Positions 24,205 to 34,275 of a DNA stretch of 64,000 bases are shown here, in pieces. This stretch comes from Isoetes taiwanensis (taxonomy: Eukaryota > Streptophyta > Lycopodiopsida > Isoetales > Isoetaceae). The notes under the pieces are model-generated. The model made no database searches, was not told the origin of the DNA, and was given only the letters and a program-made list of their open reading frames with translations. Each line of letters opens with the position of its first letter. Position 1 is the first letter of the stretch. The translations under genes were made by a program, and so were the position numbers. The stretch lies in assembly GCA_021234155.1 (NCBI GenBank), contig JAJEKV010000052.1, positions 4,321,606-4,385,605 of the forward strand, read 5' to 3'.

Positions 24205-24375
24205 GATTTTGACACGTGGCATATTCTAATTAAAAAAACATTATTCTAGCTAATCAAGTATGGACACGTGGCATATTTTTGAAATAAAAAAAACATTATT
24301 ATTACATGTAGAAAAAGAAGTATTGTTTCTAATATGTCTTCTATCAAATCAAATGTTGACACATGGCACACATTA
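24205..24375. repeat. Repeated GACACGTGGCATATT words (G-box core)
   Basis: GACACGTGGCATATT occurs at about 24209 and 24263, and GACACATGGCACA at about 24358, in an AT-rich context. CACGTG is the plant G-box core bound by bZIP and bHLH factors. Any regulatory role is unproven; the spacing of about 54 and 95 bp looks like a decayed tandem repeat. Confidence 0.4.
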
Positions 24376-24449
24376 AAATAAAAAATTACTATAAACCACA
24401 ATTTAAAAGCTAATATATTATGAATTTTTCATTTATCTTTTTAATTGTT

Positions 24450-24490
24450 AAAAAAAAGCCTTTTGGGAATCGAACCCAAACAAGTCCATA
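24450..24490 (-). other. tRNA-like T-arm / Pol III B-box
   Basis: On the minus strand TTGGGTTCGATTCCCAA forms a perfect T-arm, and GGTTCGATTCC matches the Pol III B-box consensus. A complete cloverleaf was not found. It could be a tRNA 3' relic or the head of a SINE. Confidence 0.4.
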
Positions 24491-24780
24491 AGGCATACTA
24501 TGGATTGCAATCTAAATTTTAACGTGAGATTATAACATTCAATGGTTAAGGTTTCAAACAAATTGAATTAATGGTTGTGGTTAAAAACAATGTAGCATAA
24601 TTGACAGTGTGGGCTTTGATCAAACCTCTTGGTGTAGATGGTTCAAGTGCAATGCTATGTCCCCGAGCTTCAGGAGAGGACATAGATTTATAGTATGACA
24701 TAGATTTATATTTTATACTTCCATTCACCACAGATTGGGATCTCCAAATCAATATAGAATTACAATTTTATAAGAGTAAA

Positions 24781-25440
24781 TTACTTCTTCGATGATCTGT
24801 GAGCAGGCTTGGCTGCTACTGCAACAGCAACATGTGTAGCCTGCATCTGCTTCAAACTAGAAGCTCTTCTCTGGCTGAGAGGGTAGTTGCTGTACATCTC
24901 GGTTTCCAGCAAAAGTAGAGTAACCATCAGATAAAGAACTGCAGAAAGAAGAGGATCAGTTCCCCATACAATAAAAAGCATATTCGGTACAACAGAGGAA
25001 AAGACTTCTGGCAGAAGCTTTTTAGCAACACCAAACAAGAATGGCAGGAGGAATTTAACCTGTAAGGAATGAACCTCTACCCCATCGATTGTGGCTTTGC
25101 CAGCAGCAGGTATTAAGGGAAAATACCTCCATTATATGCTTGCTACCAGTCTCATAAACCAGCAATGCTACCAGTCTCATAAACCAGCAAGGGAATCACA
25201 GACACCTTGGCCTCATCATGCTGCTGCACAAAACAAGAAGGACAAAGTAAAAGAAAAGAAACAAATGCAATAAAATGAATCGGGTCTGCAACCAAGAACA
25301 TCACTTACCTTTGAAGCTTTGAAGCTCGCCTGAATCAGGAAACCGGTCATGTGATGAAGAAAGGTTTTCATCTTGCCTCTTATTGTGGCAGTGAGGAAAA
25401 GATTCTCTATGTTCTTTGGACGTATCGCGCCAGCAGCATC
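24781..25440 (-). pseudogene. Captured three-exon gene fragment, predicted membrane protein of unknown identity
   Basis: Three exon-like blocks line up on the minus strand with splice signals. Exon a (25440-25309) ends AAG before gtaagt. Exon b (25223-25127) starts after a pyrimidine tract and gtgcag, and ends GAG before gtattt. Exon c (25059-24781) starts after ttacag and ends with a stop. Exon c encodes VKFLLPFLFGVAKKLLPEVF and then two hydrophobic stretches (NMLFIVW, AVLYLMVTLLLL), followed by a basic C-terminus ending RSSKK. Exon b contains a 25-bp direct duplication that shifts the frame and creates a stop; without it, exons a-b-c stay in one frame. The family was not recognised. It is broken, 5' truncated and embedded in repeats, consistent with gene capture. 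Confidence 0.6.
25141..25192. repeat. 25-bp tandem duplication in exon b
   Basis: tgctaccagtctcataaacc followed by agcaa occurs twice head to tail, and breaks the reading frame of the captured gene. Confidence 0.8.
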
Positions 25441-25575
25441 CGATTGACGGCGAGACTAGGGATATGGCCAGATTACGGATATGGCGAGATTAAGGAAGAT
25501 TAAGGATATGGCAGAAGCCAGATCAAGGATATGGCGAGACTAGGTAGAAGCCAGATATGGCGAGACTAGGTAGCT
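25440..25575. repeat. Short irregular repeats of ggatatggcgaga
   Basis: Variants of gattacggatatggcgagac and ctaggtagaagccagatatg recur five or more times. This is a local minisatellite-like expansion between the two captured gene fragments. Confidence 0.6.
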
Positions 25576-25711
25576 CGCATTCACAAAGTTCAAATGGTCG
25601 AATCGAAGACAAGAGGGACTGTGCCACTGCCGGATCGAAGAAAAGAGGGGCTATGCCAGCCGAAATTGCCATCACCATAGCCTAACACCATAGCCATCAC
25701 CATAGCCTCCT

Positions 25712-25810
25712 GTGCCTCCGGCCTCCTGTGCCTCCGGCTATTGTTGCAGCCAGTATGGCTTCTGCGGCACCTCCTCTGCCTACTGCGGACTGGCTGCCAA
25801 AGCGGCCCCT
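25712..25810 (+). pseudogene. Hevein-type chitin-binding domain fragment (class IV chitinase-like)
   Basis: The plus-strand frame encodes CASGYCCSQYGFCGTSSAYCG, the heart of a type-1 chitin-binding (hevein) domain. The Cys spacing and the aromatic S-x-Y-G-F/Y binding-site residues are intact. The short CASG lead-in is typical of class IV chitinases rather than class I. The N-terminal cysteines, signal peptide and GH19 catalytic domain are absent. A 16-bp duplication (cctcctgtgcctccgg, twice) lies at its 5' edge. Downstream the frame degenerates into repeated lysine- and arginine-rich sequence. It is an isolated fragment, on the opposite strand to its neighbouring captured gene. Confidence 0.72.
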
Positions 25811-25934
25811 GTTCTGGCGGCTATGGATCGAAGAAAAGAGGGGCAAAGGCTATGGCTATGGCCGGATTTGCCATTACCATGGCAAAGGGAGTGTCGCCAT
25901 AGCCGAGGGTGGGAAAGAAAAAATAGGACATAGG

Positions 25935-26600
25935 TAGATGTCATTAATTGTAGCCCTTCAAGGAGCCAATCAAATTAGAGGACTCGGATCACGATCTCTG
26001 CCGTTGATCTCTTCGTCAATCTCCACCATTCATTCTAGAACCAATAAAATTATAGGACTGGGATCAAGATCTTTGCTAATTACCTTGGCCGTTGAATACA
26101 ATACTACAGTATTATTTTATGGTTTATGCGTAGCAAAAGCATTATTTTAATTTTCAGCATATATTGTTTACCAGCAAACATGCTCGGATTATCGAGTGTT
26201 ACCCAAGCGATAGGTTATTTTGACTCAATGGCTACTTGCATAACAGGTGCTTGTGATAGTTTTGAAAAATAAGAACTTTTGGGTTAGATAGCTTTGCCGA
26301 GTTATTTGGTCTTGCCTTGAAGCTTAAATCTCTTTAATTTGATTAGCCACAAAGGGAAGTTGTTTTTTTGCTATGGAATTTGATTGCCTAAGTATTAGAT
26401 CACTCCAAAATTATTATCTCGAGCTTATAGAAAGGGCGAGACTGTGGTTCTCTAATAGTTGGGCATATATTGGACATATGGTGGGCAAAAATGTTCGAGC
26501 CAAATGTTAAATGCACCGCTTTATATGTTGGCGGACCTTGATTATGCTTGTTTGTAGAAAATATTAACAACTTAAATCTGAATTCTAATTTCGTGTTCAT
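25935..26600. other. No gene recognised
   Basis: Contains two diverged copies of a short block (aaattagaggactcggatca with gatctctgccgttga, and the related aaaattataggactgggatc) at about 25965-26020 and 26045-26095. Otherwise unremarkable AT-rich DNA. Confidence 0.5.
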
Positions 26601-26606
26601 ATTAAC

Positions 26607-28425
26607 TCAAACATGCCATGTGGGCTCCAACATGCCACCTATGCTCAAACATGGCAAGGTAGCTCAAGCACGCCACCTAAGCTCAAACACGCCAAGGTGG
26701 CTCAAACATGCAACCTAGGCACCAACATACCACTTAGACTCTAACATGCCGCCTAGGCTCCAACATGTCGCCTAGGCTCAAACATGTCAAGGTGGCTCAG
26801 AGATGCCACCTAGGCTCCGACATGCCACCCAAACTCCCACATGCCACCTAGGCTTCAACATGACACCTAAGCTCAAACATGACAAGGTGGCTCAAACATC
26901 CCACGTGGGCTCGAACATGCCACCTAGGCTCCAACATGCCAAGGTGGGCCAAACATGCCACGTGGGCTCCAACATGCCACCTAGTTGGCTCAAGCATGCC
27001 ACGTGGGCTCCAACATGTCGAGGTGGCTCAGACATGCCAAGGTGTCTCAAACATGCCACCTAGGCTCCAACATGCCAAGGTGGCCCAAACATGCCAAGGT
27101 GGCTCAAACATGCCACCTAGGCTCCAACATGCCAAGATGGATCAAACATGCCACCTAGACATGTTTGAGACACCTTGGCATGTTGGAGCCTATGTGGCAT
27201 GTTGGAGCCTGCATGGCATGTTTGAGCCATCTTGGCTTGTTTGCGCCACCTTGGCATGTTTGAGCTAAGGTGGCTTGTTGGAACCACCTTGGCATGTTGG
27301 ACCCATCTTGGCATGTTTGAGCCACCTTGGCATGTTGGAGCCTAGGTGGCATGTTGTGAGCCACCTTGGCATGTTGGAGCCCGCGTGGCATGTTTGAGCC
27401 ATCTTGCCATGTTTGCACCACGGCATGTTTGAGCCAAGGTGGCATGTTGAAGCCTAGGTGGCATGTTTGAGCCACCTTGGCATGTTGGAGCCTAGGTGGC
27501 ATGTTTCAGCCACCTTGGCATGTTGGGGCCTAGGTGGCATGTTTGAGCCACTTGGCATGCTTGAGCCACCTTTGCATGTTTGAGCCACCTTGGCATGTTT
27601 GAGCCACCTTCGCATGTTGGAGCCTAGGTGGCATGTTGGAGCCCGCGTGGCATGTTTGAGCCACCTTGGCATGTTTGAGCCTAGGTGGCATGTTTGAGCC
27701 ACCTTGGCATGTTGGAGCCTAGGTGGCATGTTGGAGCCCCCGTGGCATGTTTCAGCCACCTTGGCATGTTTGAGCCTAGGTGGCATGTTGGAGCCCACGT
27801 GGCATGTTTGAACCACCTTGGCATGTTTGAGCCTGCGTGGCATGTTTGAGCCACCTTGGCATGTTTCAGCCAAGTGGCATGTTTGAGCCACCTTGGCATG
27901 TTGGAGCCTAGGTGGCATGTTGGATCCCACATGGCATGTTGAGCCACCTTGGCATGTTACGGCCTAGGTGGTATGTTTGAGCCACCTTGGCATGTTGGAG
28001 CCCGCATGGCATGTTTGAGCCACCTTTGCATGTTGGAGCCCGCATGGCATGTTTGAGCCACCTTGGAATATTCGAGCTTCAGTGGCATGTTGGAGCCCCC
28101 GTGGCATGTTTGGGCCAACTTGGCATGTTGGAGCCTATGTGGCATGTTGGATCCCGCGTGGCATGTTGCAACATGCCAAGGAGGCTCAAACATGCCACAT
28201 GGGCTCCCAACATGCCACCTAGGCTCCAACGTGCCAAGGTGGCTCAAACATGCCACTCGGCTCAAACATGCCATGTGGGCTCCAACATGCCACCTAGGCT
28301 CCAACATGCCAAGGTGATGCCACCTAGGCACGAACATGCCACCTAGGCTCAAACATGCCAAGGTGGCTCCAACATGCCACCTAGGCTTCAACATGCCAAG
28401 GTGGCTCAAACATGCCATGTGGGCA
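26607..28425. repeat. 19-bp-monomer satellite, block 1, with two orientation switches
   Basis: The monomer is AACATGCCA + a variable hexamer + CTC and one spacer base, 19 bp in total. The hexamer is mainly CCTAGG, AGGTGG or CGTGGG. Monomers run forward at 26607-27158, reverse-complemented at 27159-28168, and forward again at 28169-28425. The second switch is the perfect palindrome GGCATGTTGCAACATGCC at 28160-28177. Long peptides of CHLGSNMPRWLKHAT type are open in several frames on both strands only because the 57-bp triplet of monomers lacks stops; they are not genes. Long hairpins are possible. Confidence 0.9.
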
Positions 28426-28481
28426 TGATGACTAGGACTTCATGCAAGAAATATGATAACCTTTGGAATTTTTGGTAGAGG

Positions 28482-29090
28482 CATTTTGTTGTTCGGGCAG
28501 TACAAAGACTCCGGAATGGAGATTCGACTTCGCCATGTCATCCGGAACGGCGAAATTACCCTAGAGACCAAGTTACAGGGTCATTTTTTGCAACGAAAAA
28601 AACACGAACCCTCTACATGGCAGTATTCTGCAGCCACCTCTTAGACCAATTGACTACGAACATGTTGGACATGAGCTACTTTGGCGCTTCTTGGAAAAGG
28701 GATAGTCTTCTGCCCACGAAACTTGGTTTCCAGGGTAATGTCAATGTTTTGAGTCCATTGGCAGAGTCAGTTTACAGTTCCGAAGTAGGAAAGTTGCCCG
28801 CCCGTGGCCAGGGTTCTTTGGGAGAGGACCTTTGGGGCGAACTGCCTCCGGAAGGTTTTAAAGGTCCATCTTCTGGCATTAACACCCTCCCTCTATGTGA
28901 TGACATTGTACAAGATTTTGGTCGAATTTGACTAGGATGTAGCCTCCGAAACGTAAACCCTGTGTGTTGCTAGGTTATTGAAGGGTTTACGTTATGGGGG
29001 TCGAGTTTTAGTCGGTTGCACTTGGGACATGGTTGAGAAGCTGCAATTGAAAATATGATGCAAAAGGAACTGATGGAATGGGGTTTGGAG
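28482..29090. repeat. About 810-bp repeat family, copy 1
   Basis: Begins ttcgggcagtacaaagactc and runs to tggaatggggtttgga, where it leaves the other copies. It shares an open stretch with them (for example GNVDVSSPLAES and VRGQGPSREDLWVELLLEGF in the better-preserved copies), which hints at former coding sequence of unknown identity. It contains the inverted repeat AACGTAAACCCT (28950-28961) / AGGGTTTACGTT (28982-28993). Confidence 0.7.
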
Positions 29091-29266
29091 TTATCCTCCT
29101 CCTAGTATGGCAATTAGAAGTCAAGAGCGCCTTTTGCAGTAGCAAAATTGTTTGGGATCATTCAGGATGGCCAATGGATCCAAACTCCATTATTTCAGTT
29201 GCGGAGGCTCCGCATGTGTGTTTAGCAAAGGTGCACCTAGCTATCCAAGAAAACGACCACGTTTTG

Positions 29267-29317
29267 GCCTCTGAAACGTAAACCCTGTGTGTATTGTAGG
29301 GTTTAGGTTTCGGAGGC
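29267..29317. repeat. 20-bp-arm hairpin variant of the AAACCCT inverted repeat
   Basis: GCCTCTGAAACGTAAACCCT pairs with AGGGTTTAGGTTTCGGAGGC across an 11-nt loop with three mismatches. It sits 8 bp before satellite block 2, at the edge of repeat copy 1. Confidence 0.75.
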
Positions 29318-29324
29318 ATGCATG

Positions 29325-29953
29325 TTGGAGCCACCTTGGCATGTTGGAGCCTAGGTGGCATGTTGGAGACCACGTGGCATGTTTGAGCCACCTTGGCATG
29401 TGAGAGCCTAGGTGGCATGTTGGAGCCCGCGTGGCATGCTTGAGCCACCTTGGCATGTTGGAGCATAGGTGGCATGTTGGAGCCCGCGTGGCATGTTTGA
29501 GCACGTTGGAGCTCTAGGTGGCATGTTTGAGCCATTTTGTCATGTTGGAGCCTAGGTGGAGCCCACGTGACATGTTTGAGCCACCTTGGCATGTTGAAGC
29601 CTAGGTAGCATGTTGAAGCCCATGTGGCATGTTTGAGCCACCTTGTCATGTTGGAGCCTAGGTGGCATGCTTGAGCCACCTTGGCATGTTGGAGCCTAGG
29701 TGGCATGTTGGAGCCCATGTGGCATGTTTGAGCCTAGGTGGCATGTTAGAGCCACGGTGGCATGTTGGAGCCTAGGTGGCATGTTTGAGCCAACTTGGCA
29801 TATTTAAGCCTAGGTGGCATGTTGTGAGCCACCTTGGCATGTTGGAGCCTAGGTGGCATGGTGGAGCCCACGTGGCATGTTTGAGCCACCTTGGCATGTT
29901 TGAGCCTAGGTGGCATGTTGGAGCCACCTTGGCATGTTGGAGCCTAAGTGATG
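29325..29953. repeat. 19-bp-monomer satellite, block 2
   Basis: The same monomer family as 26607-28425, in reverse-complement orientation (TGTTGGAGCCTAGGTGGCA and variants) throughout. It ends abruptly at the start of repeat copy 2 (tttccagggtaatgtcgatg). Confidence 0.88.
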
Positions 29954-32900
29954 TTTCCAGGGTAATGTCGATGTTTCGAGTCCGTTGGCAGAGTCAGATC
30001 ACAGTTCCGGGGTGGGAGAGTTGCCCGTCCGTGGCCAGGGACCTTCCAGAGAGGACCTTTGGGTCGAACTTCTTCTGGAAGGTTTTAGGGCTCCGTCTTC
30101 TGGCGTCAATGCCCTCCCACTACCTCATGACATTGTGCAAGATCCTGGTCCAATCTGACTAGGGTATGGCCCCCAAAACGTAAACCCTGTGCGTTGCTAG
30201 GTTATTGTAGGGTTTACGTTATGGAGGTCGAGTTTTATTCAATTGCACTTGAGACATGGTCGAGAAGCTGCAGTTGAAAACAAGAAACAATAGAAACTGA
30301 TGAAATGGGGTTTGGATTTACCGAGGCAGGCTTTCCTACCAGTGCTCCTCCGGGAGGGCAAATGCCAATGCCTCCCTTCCCGGAACCCGATTTTCCTATC
30401 CGACCGTTGAATTCTCCATTCAAGTAACTTGCTTCGAGTAGGCTCAAAAAAATTCAAGATCTGTCCGGGAGAACATATCAAACCGCAAAGTGTCCTGCAG
30501 TCGACCGTGTAGAAACCCAAGTGTTTTGTCGTTCGGGCAAAGATGGAGGTCTCGAATGGAGATTTGACTTCGCCATGTCGTCCAAACAAATGAAATTACC
30601 CTTAGGACCAAGTTACACGGTCATTTTTTGCAAAGAAAAGAAACACGAACCCTCTATATGGCGATTCCGCACCCTCCGCTAAGGCCAATTCACTACTTAA
30701 CGCGTGTTGGACATGAGCTACTTCGGCGCTTCCTCGAGCAGGGTGGTCTTCTCTCACGCAAACTTGGTCTCCGTGGTAATGTCGATGTTTCGAGTCCGCT
30801 GGCGTGAGTCAAATCACAGTTCCGGGGTGGGAGAGTTGCCCGTCCGTGGCCAGGGACCTTCTAGAGAGGACCTTTGGGTCGAACTTCTTCTGGAAGGTTT
30901 TAGGGCTCCATCTTCTGGCGTCAACGCCCTCCCACTACCTCATGACATTGTGCAAGATCCTGGTCCAATCTGACTAGGGTATGGCCTCCAAAACGTAAAC
31001 CCTGTGCGTTGCTAGGTTATTGTAGGGCTTACGTTATGGAGGTCGAGTTTTATTCAATTGCACTTGAGACATGGTCGAGAAGCTGCAGTTGGAAACAAGA
31101 AGCAATAGAAACTGACGAAATGGGGTTTGGATTTACCGAGGCAGGCTTTCCTACCAGTGCTCCTCCGGGAGGGCAAATGCCAATGCCTCCCTTCCCGGAA
31201 CCCGGTTTTCCTATCCAAAATTCTCCATTCAAGTAACTTGCTTCGAGCAGACTCAAAAAAATTCAAGATCTGTCCGGGAGAACATATCAAGCCGCAAAGT
31301 GCCCTGCAGTCGACCGTGTAGAAACCCAAGTGTTTTGTCGTTCGGGCAGTACAAAGGCTCCGGAATGGAGATTTTTTTTTTTTTTTTTTTTTTTTGAGGG
31401 AACGGGGTTGTTTTTTATATTATATATAAATCAAGAGTACAATGTTTGATGTTAATAGAGAATTACTACATGAGTAATCTCGACATCTTCATTCTCTACA
31501 AACACAAACTTATTTGTTTGCTCCAAAAGCTGATATACATGAAGCCCATATATAATCCGGCCCACAAAAACCGATGACGGATGATGATACGAGATAAGCC
31601 ATTAAGGCCCCCTAAATTCTCGCAAACCAAGTAGAAGAACCACATAAATTCTCCCGAAATATTGGGAAAAGGCAAGAAAAAACTCAGATATCTGATAGCA
31701 AGATGGGTAATGGAATGAGGTTCTTGGCATAGCAAGATTCAAAAACAATCAAGCATCAAAGACTTGAAAGATTCGCCCGGGCATAGCGCATTCTGAGCAA
31801 GAACCGAGCTAAATAAATATAGGGTTCTTGGCATAGCAGTACCAGAATCAATCAAGCATCAGCACTTGAAAGATCCGCTCAGGCATAACAGTACCTGAGC
31901 AAGAACCGAGTATTTAGGATCATCCCCCCATGCTGCCATGCTTCCTGTTATATCTGCAATTTCTGACCATTTACCAACAAATCCGTAGTAATCCACATAA
32001 TTTTACTAATCAGTGTGAGTCTTTACTATCATCCAAATACATAATCCAGACCTTTCTGCTAGGAAGAAAGAGTGGAAGGAAGGGGAGAATTTCTACTGTA
32101 AAGAAGACTTGAAGAAAGATAGCACTGCCAAAATCTGAAAACTGCCACCATAAGCTAATATTCCAAAATCATAATCCTGCTCCACCTTATAGACATCTAC
32201 GTCTTTTCGGTGTGTTGCTCAATAAGATAGAAACAGCCATAAAAGATAAAGAAAGATCCTTCAGGAAAGAAAAGATCTTTCAAGAAATAGAGTACCTCTG
32301 TTTTTATCTCTTAGAACCAGATCATAATGCTTCATAGGAAGCAGAAGAGCAGAATTAACCACGTTAGTGGCTTACCCGGAATCGTTAGCATACCGCCCTG
32401 GTGCTGCTACAGAAAATCTTTTTGCTATAAATCTTTCAACTCCACAAACAGAGATCAGAGTTTCCCTTCTTCTAGCAAGGGAAATCAGAGTTAGGAAGAC
32501 AAGAATTTAGCAGCAGTTCCGGTGGAGAGAAGGGGGGCGGCCCCTGTCTCACGTCGCCGCCCTAGCCGCTGCCGCTTGCGCCAAGAACCATTTTCCCGTG
32601 TTCACTGTGCCATCTGGAATGGAGATTTGACTTCGCCATGTCGTCTGAAACAGCGAAATTACCCTAGGGACCAAGTTACACTGTCATTTTTTGTAGCAAA
32701 AGAAACACGAACCCTCTACATGGCAGTATTCCGCACCCTCCGCTACGGCCAATTCACTACGAACGTGTTGGACATGAGCTACTTTGGCGCTTCCTGGAGC
32801 AGGGGTGGTCTTCTGCTCACGAAACTTGGTCTCCAGGGTAATGTCGATGTTTCGAGTCCGTTGGCAGAGTCAAATCACAGTTCCGGGGTGGGAGAGTTGC

Positions 32901-33450
32901 CCGTCCGTGGCCAGGGACCTTCCAGAGAGGACCGTTGGGTTGAACTTCTTCTGGAAGGTTTTAGGGCCCCGACTTTTGGCGTCAACGCCCTCCCACTATC
33001 TCATGACATTATGCAAGATCCTGGTCCAATTTGACTAGGGTATGGCCTCCAAAACGTAAACCCTGTGCGTTGCTAGATTATTGTAGGGTTTACGTTATGG
33101 AGGTCGAGTTTTATTCAGTTGCACTTGAGACATGGTTGAGAAGCTGCAGTTGAAAACAAGAAGCAATAGAAACTGACGAAATGGGGTTTGGATTTACCGA
33201 GGCAGGCTTTCCTACCAGTGCTCCTCCGGGAGGGCAAATGCCAATGCCTCCCTTCCCGAAACCCGGTTTCCCTATCCGACCGTTGAATTCTCCATTCAAG
33301 TAACTTGCTTTGAGCACGCTCAAAAAAATTCAAGATCTGTCCAGGAGAACATATCAAGCCGCAAAGTGCCCTGCAATCGACCGTGTAGAAACCCAAGTGT
33401 TTTGTCGTTCGGGCAGTACAAAAGCTCCGGAATGGAGATTTGACTTCGCC
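29954..33450. repeat. About 810-bp tandem repeats, copies 2-5
   Basis: Copy 2 begins truncated at 29954. Copy 3 starts near 30529, and copy 4 near 31337 (interrupted by a retroposon at 31374-32615). Copy 5 starts near 33397 and breaks off at about 33450. The start-to-start distance is about 808 bp, and about 819 bp after subtracting the retroposon. Each unit has a GC-richer open stretch, the AACGTAAACCCT inverted repeat (30177-30220, 30992-31035, 33053-33096), and a second open stretch on the opposite strand (GFREGRHWHLPSRRSTGRKA). Both stretches are conserved between copies, but no protein family was recognised. Confidence 0.8.
31372..32615 (-). mobile_element. Poly(A) retroposon with 13-bp target-site duplication
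   Basis: A run of 24 T at 31372-31395 is the poly(A) tail of a minus-strand insertion. GGAATGGAGATTT at 31362-31374 is repeated at 32616-32628, the length expected for target-primed reverse transcription. Uninterrupted copies of the host repeat have this word once, which confirms the insertion. No RT or endonuclease motif was recognised in the roughly 1.24 kb. The minus-strand start is GC-rich (CGCAAGCGGCAGCGGCTAGG region, 32550-32590). It could be a SINE, a LINE fragment or a processed transcript. Confidence 0.8.
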
Positions 33451-33620
33451 ATTGGATTCTTAGTGCAAATCGTCTAAGTGCAATAAGTTATCTTGTTTTT
33501 CAAAGAACCATTGGATTCTTAGTGCAAATCGTCTAAGTGCAATAAGTTATATTGTTTTTCAAAGAACCATTGCATTCTTAGAAAGAACCATTGGATAAGA
33601 TAAATTAGATACAATTAAAA
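33451..33620. repeat. 59-bp tandem repeat, two and a half copies
   Basis: attggattcttagtgcaaat plus cgtctaagtgcaataagtta and ttgtttttcaaagaacc occurs at 33452 and 33511, with a shortened third copy. Confidence 0.8.
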
Positions 33621-33818
33621 CCATTGGATGACGTGGATAACTATTGGATCGTCTATAGCGAACCTTAGTACCAACTAGATATAGGCATGGTTTAATGGTG
33701 TTCCACTAATGATATCCAAAATGGGGGGATAATGTTAGGATATTGCGTAGTCTTGCCATTTTATAATGCTTGGGGATTCGTTGCAATGGTCCTATTCCCC
33801 ATAAACAATTACATCTCA

Positions 33819-34270
33819 TATGAAAGGAGAAGGAGAATGTGGGTAGAGAAATATTTGAGATGAACAACTTGGCAAATATGGTAAAGAGATGGGCACAATG
33901 GTCAAAAAATGGCAGTGGGAAATAAGGCATGAATATAGAGGTAGAAAAGAAAGAGGGAACCTAGGATTTGGTGCCATGTGTACAGGAATCTTCCAGAATT
34001 CTTAACTTCCAAACTTCAAAAGATGTCTTCCAAACTTCATAACCTAGATTCTTCTAGAGTATATTCTTGACTAAGCATTTGACCCCGAATAAAATACCTC
34101 TTGTGAACTTTTAACTTGAGCTCTTGTTGACCTGAAAAGTAAACATCCTTTGACCTCCATATCAATGTTGGATACCAAGATCTTCCAAACTTTGACCTAG
34201 TCTTTCAAGATGAATTGACCTAGTTTGAATGCATAGATCACAATTAGCATGTTGCCCCTTGGGGGCAACA
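33819..34270 (-). repeat. 5' LTR of element 1, outer part
   Basis: Matches 17933-18377 of the complete LTR with few differences, ending GCCCCTTGGGGGCAACA, and is followed by the target duplication GAAGC at 34271-34275. Together with 22893-23627 it makes one split LTR lacking about 386 bp. Confidence 0.84.
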
Positions 34271-34275
34271 GAAGC

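Larger units (their letters stand above)
23628..33818. other. About 10.2-kb composite insertion splitting the 5' LTR
   Basis: Foreign DNA between the two halves of one LTR. It carries AT-rich DNA with repeated G-box words, a tRNA-like B-box, an intron-bearing gene fragment on the minus strand, a chitin-binding domain fragment on the plus strand, two blocks of 19-bp satellite, about 810-bp tandem repeats, and a poly(A) retroposon. The mixture of unrelated gene fragments suggests a capture-prone vehicle such as a Helitron or MULE, or repair filler. No diagnostic ends (TC to CTRR, or long TIRs) were recognised at the junctions. Confidence 0.7.
16811..34270 (-). mobile_element. Ty3/gypsy LTR retrotransposon (element 1), defective and interrupted
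   Basis: The outer boundaries are fixed by LTR termini (TGTTGACC on the left, GGGGGCAACA on the right as written on the plus strand) and by the identical flanking pentamer GAAGC at 16806-16810 and 34271-34275, a typical 5-bp LTR-element target duplication. Transcription polarity is minus: gag is at 22133-22849 and integrase at 20346-21776. The left LTR is complete. The right (5') LTR is split into 22893-23627 and 33819-34270 by about 10.2 kb that also replaced about 386 bp of LTR. Protease, RT and RNase H are missing, so the element cannot move by itself. Confidence 0.85.

Noticed and set aside
26803..28418. Long ORFs with repeating CHLGSNMPRWLKHAT-type peptides on both strands
   Set aside because: They follow the 19-bp satellite. 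Three monomers make 57 bp, so stop-free frames persist in several phases and on both strands. No start, promoter or non-repetitive domain supports a protein.
26607..28425. CRISPR-like array
   Set aside because: There are no unique spacers, the monomers are contiguous, and the genome is a plant.
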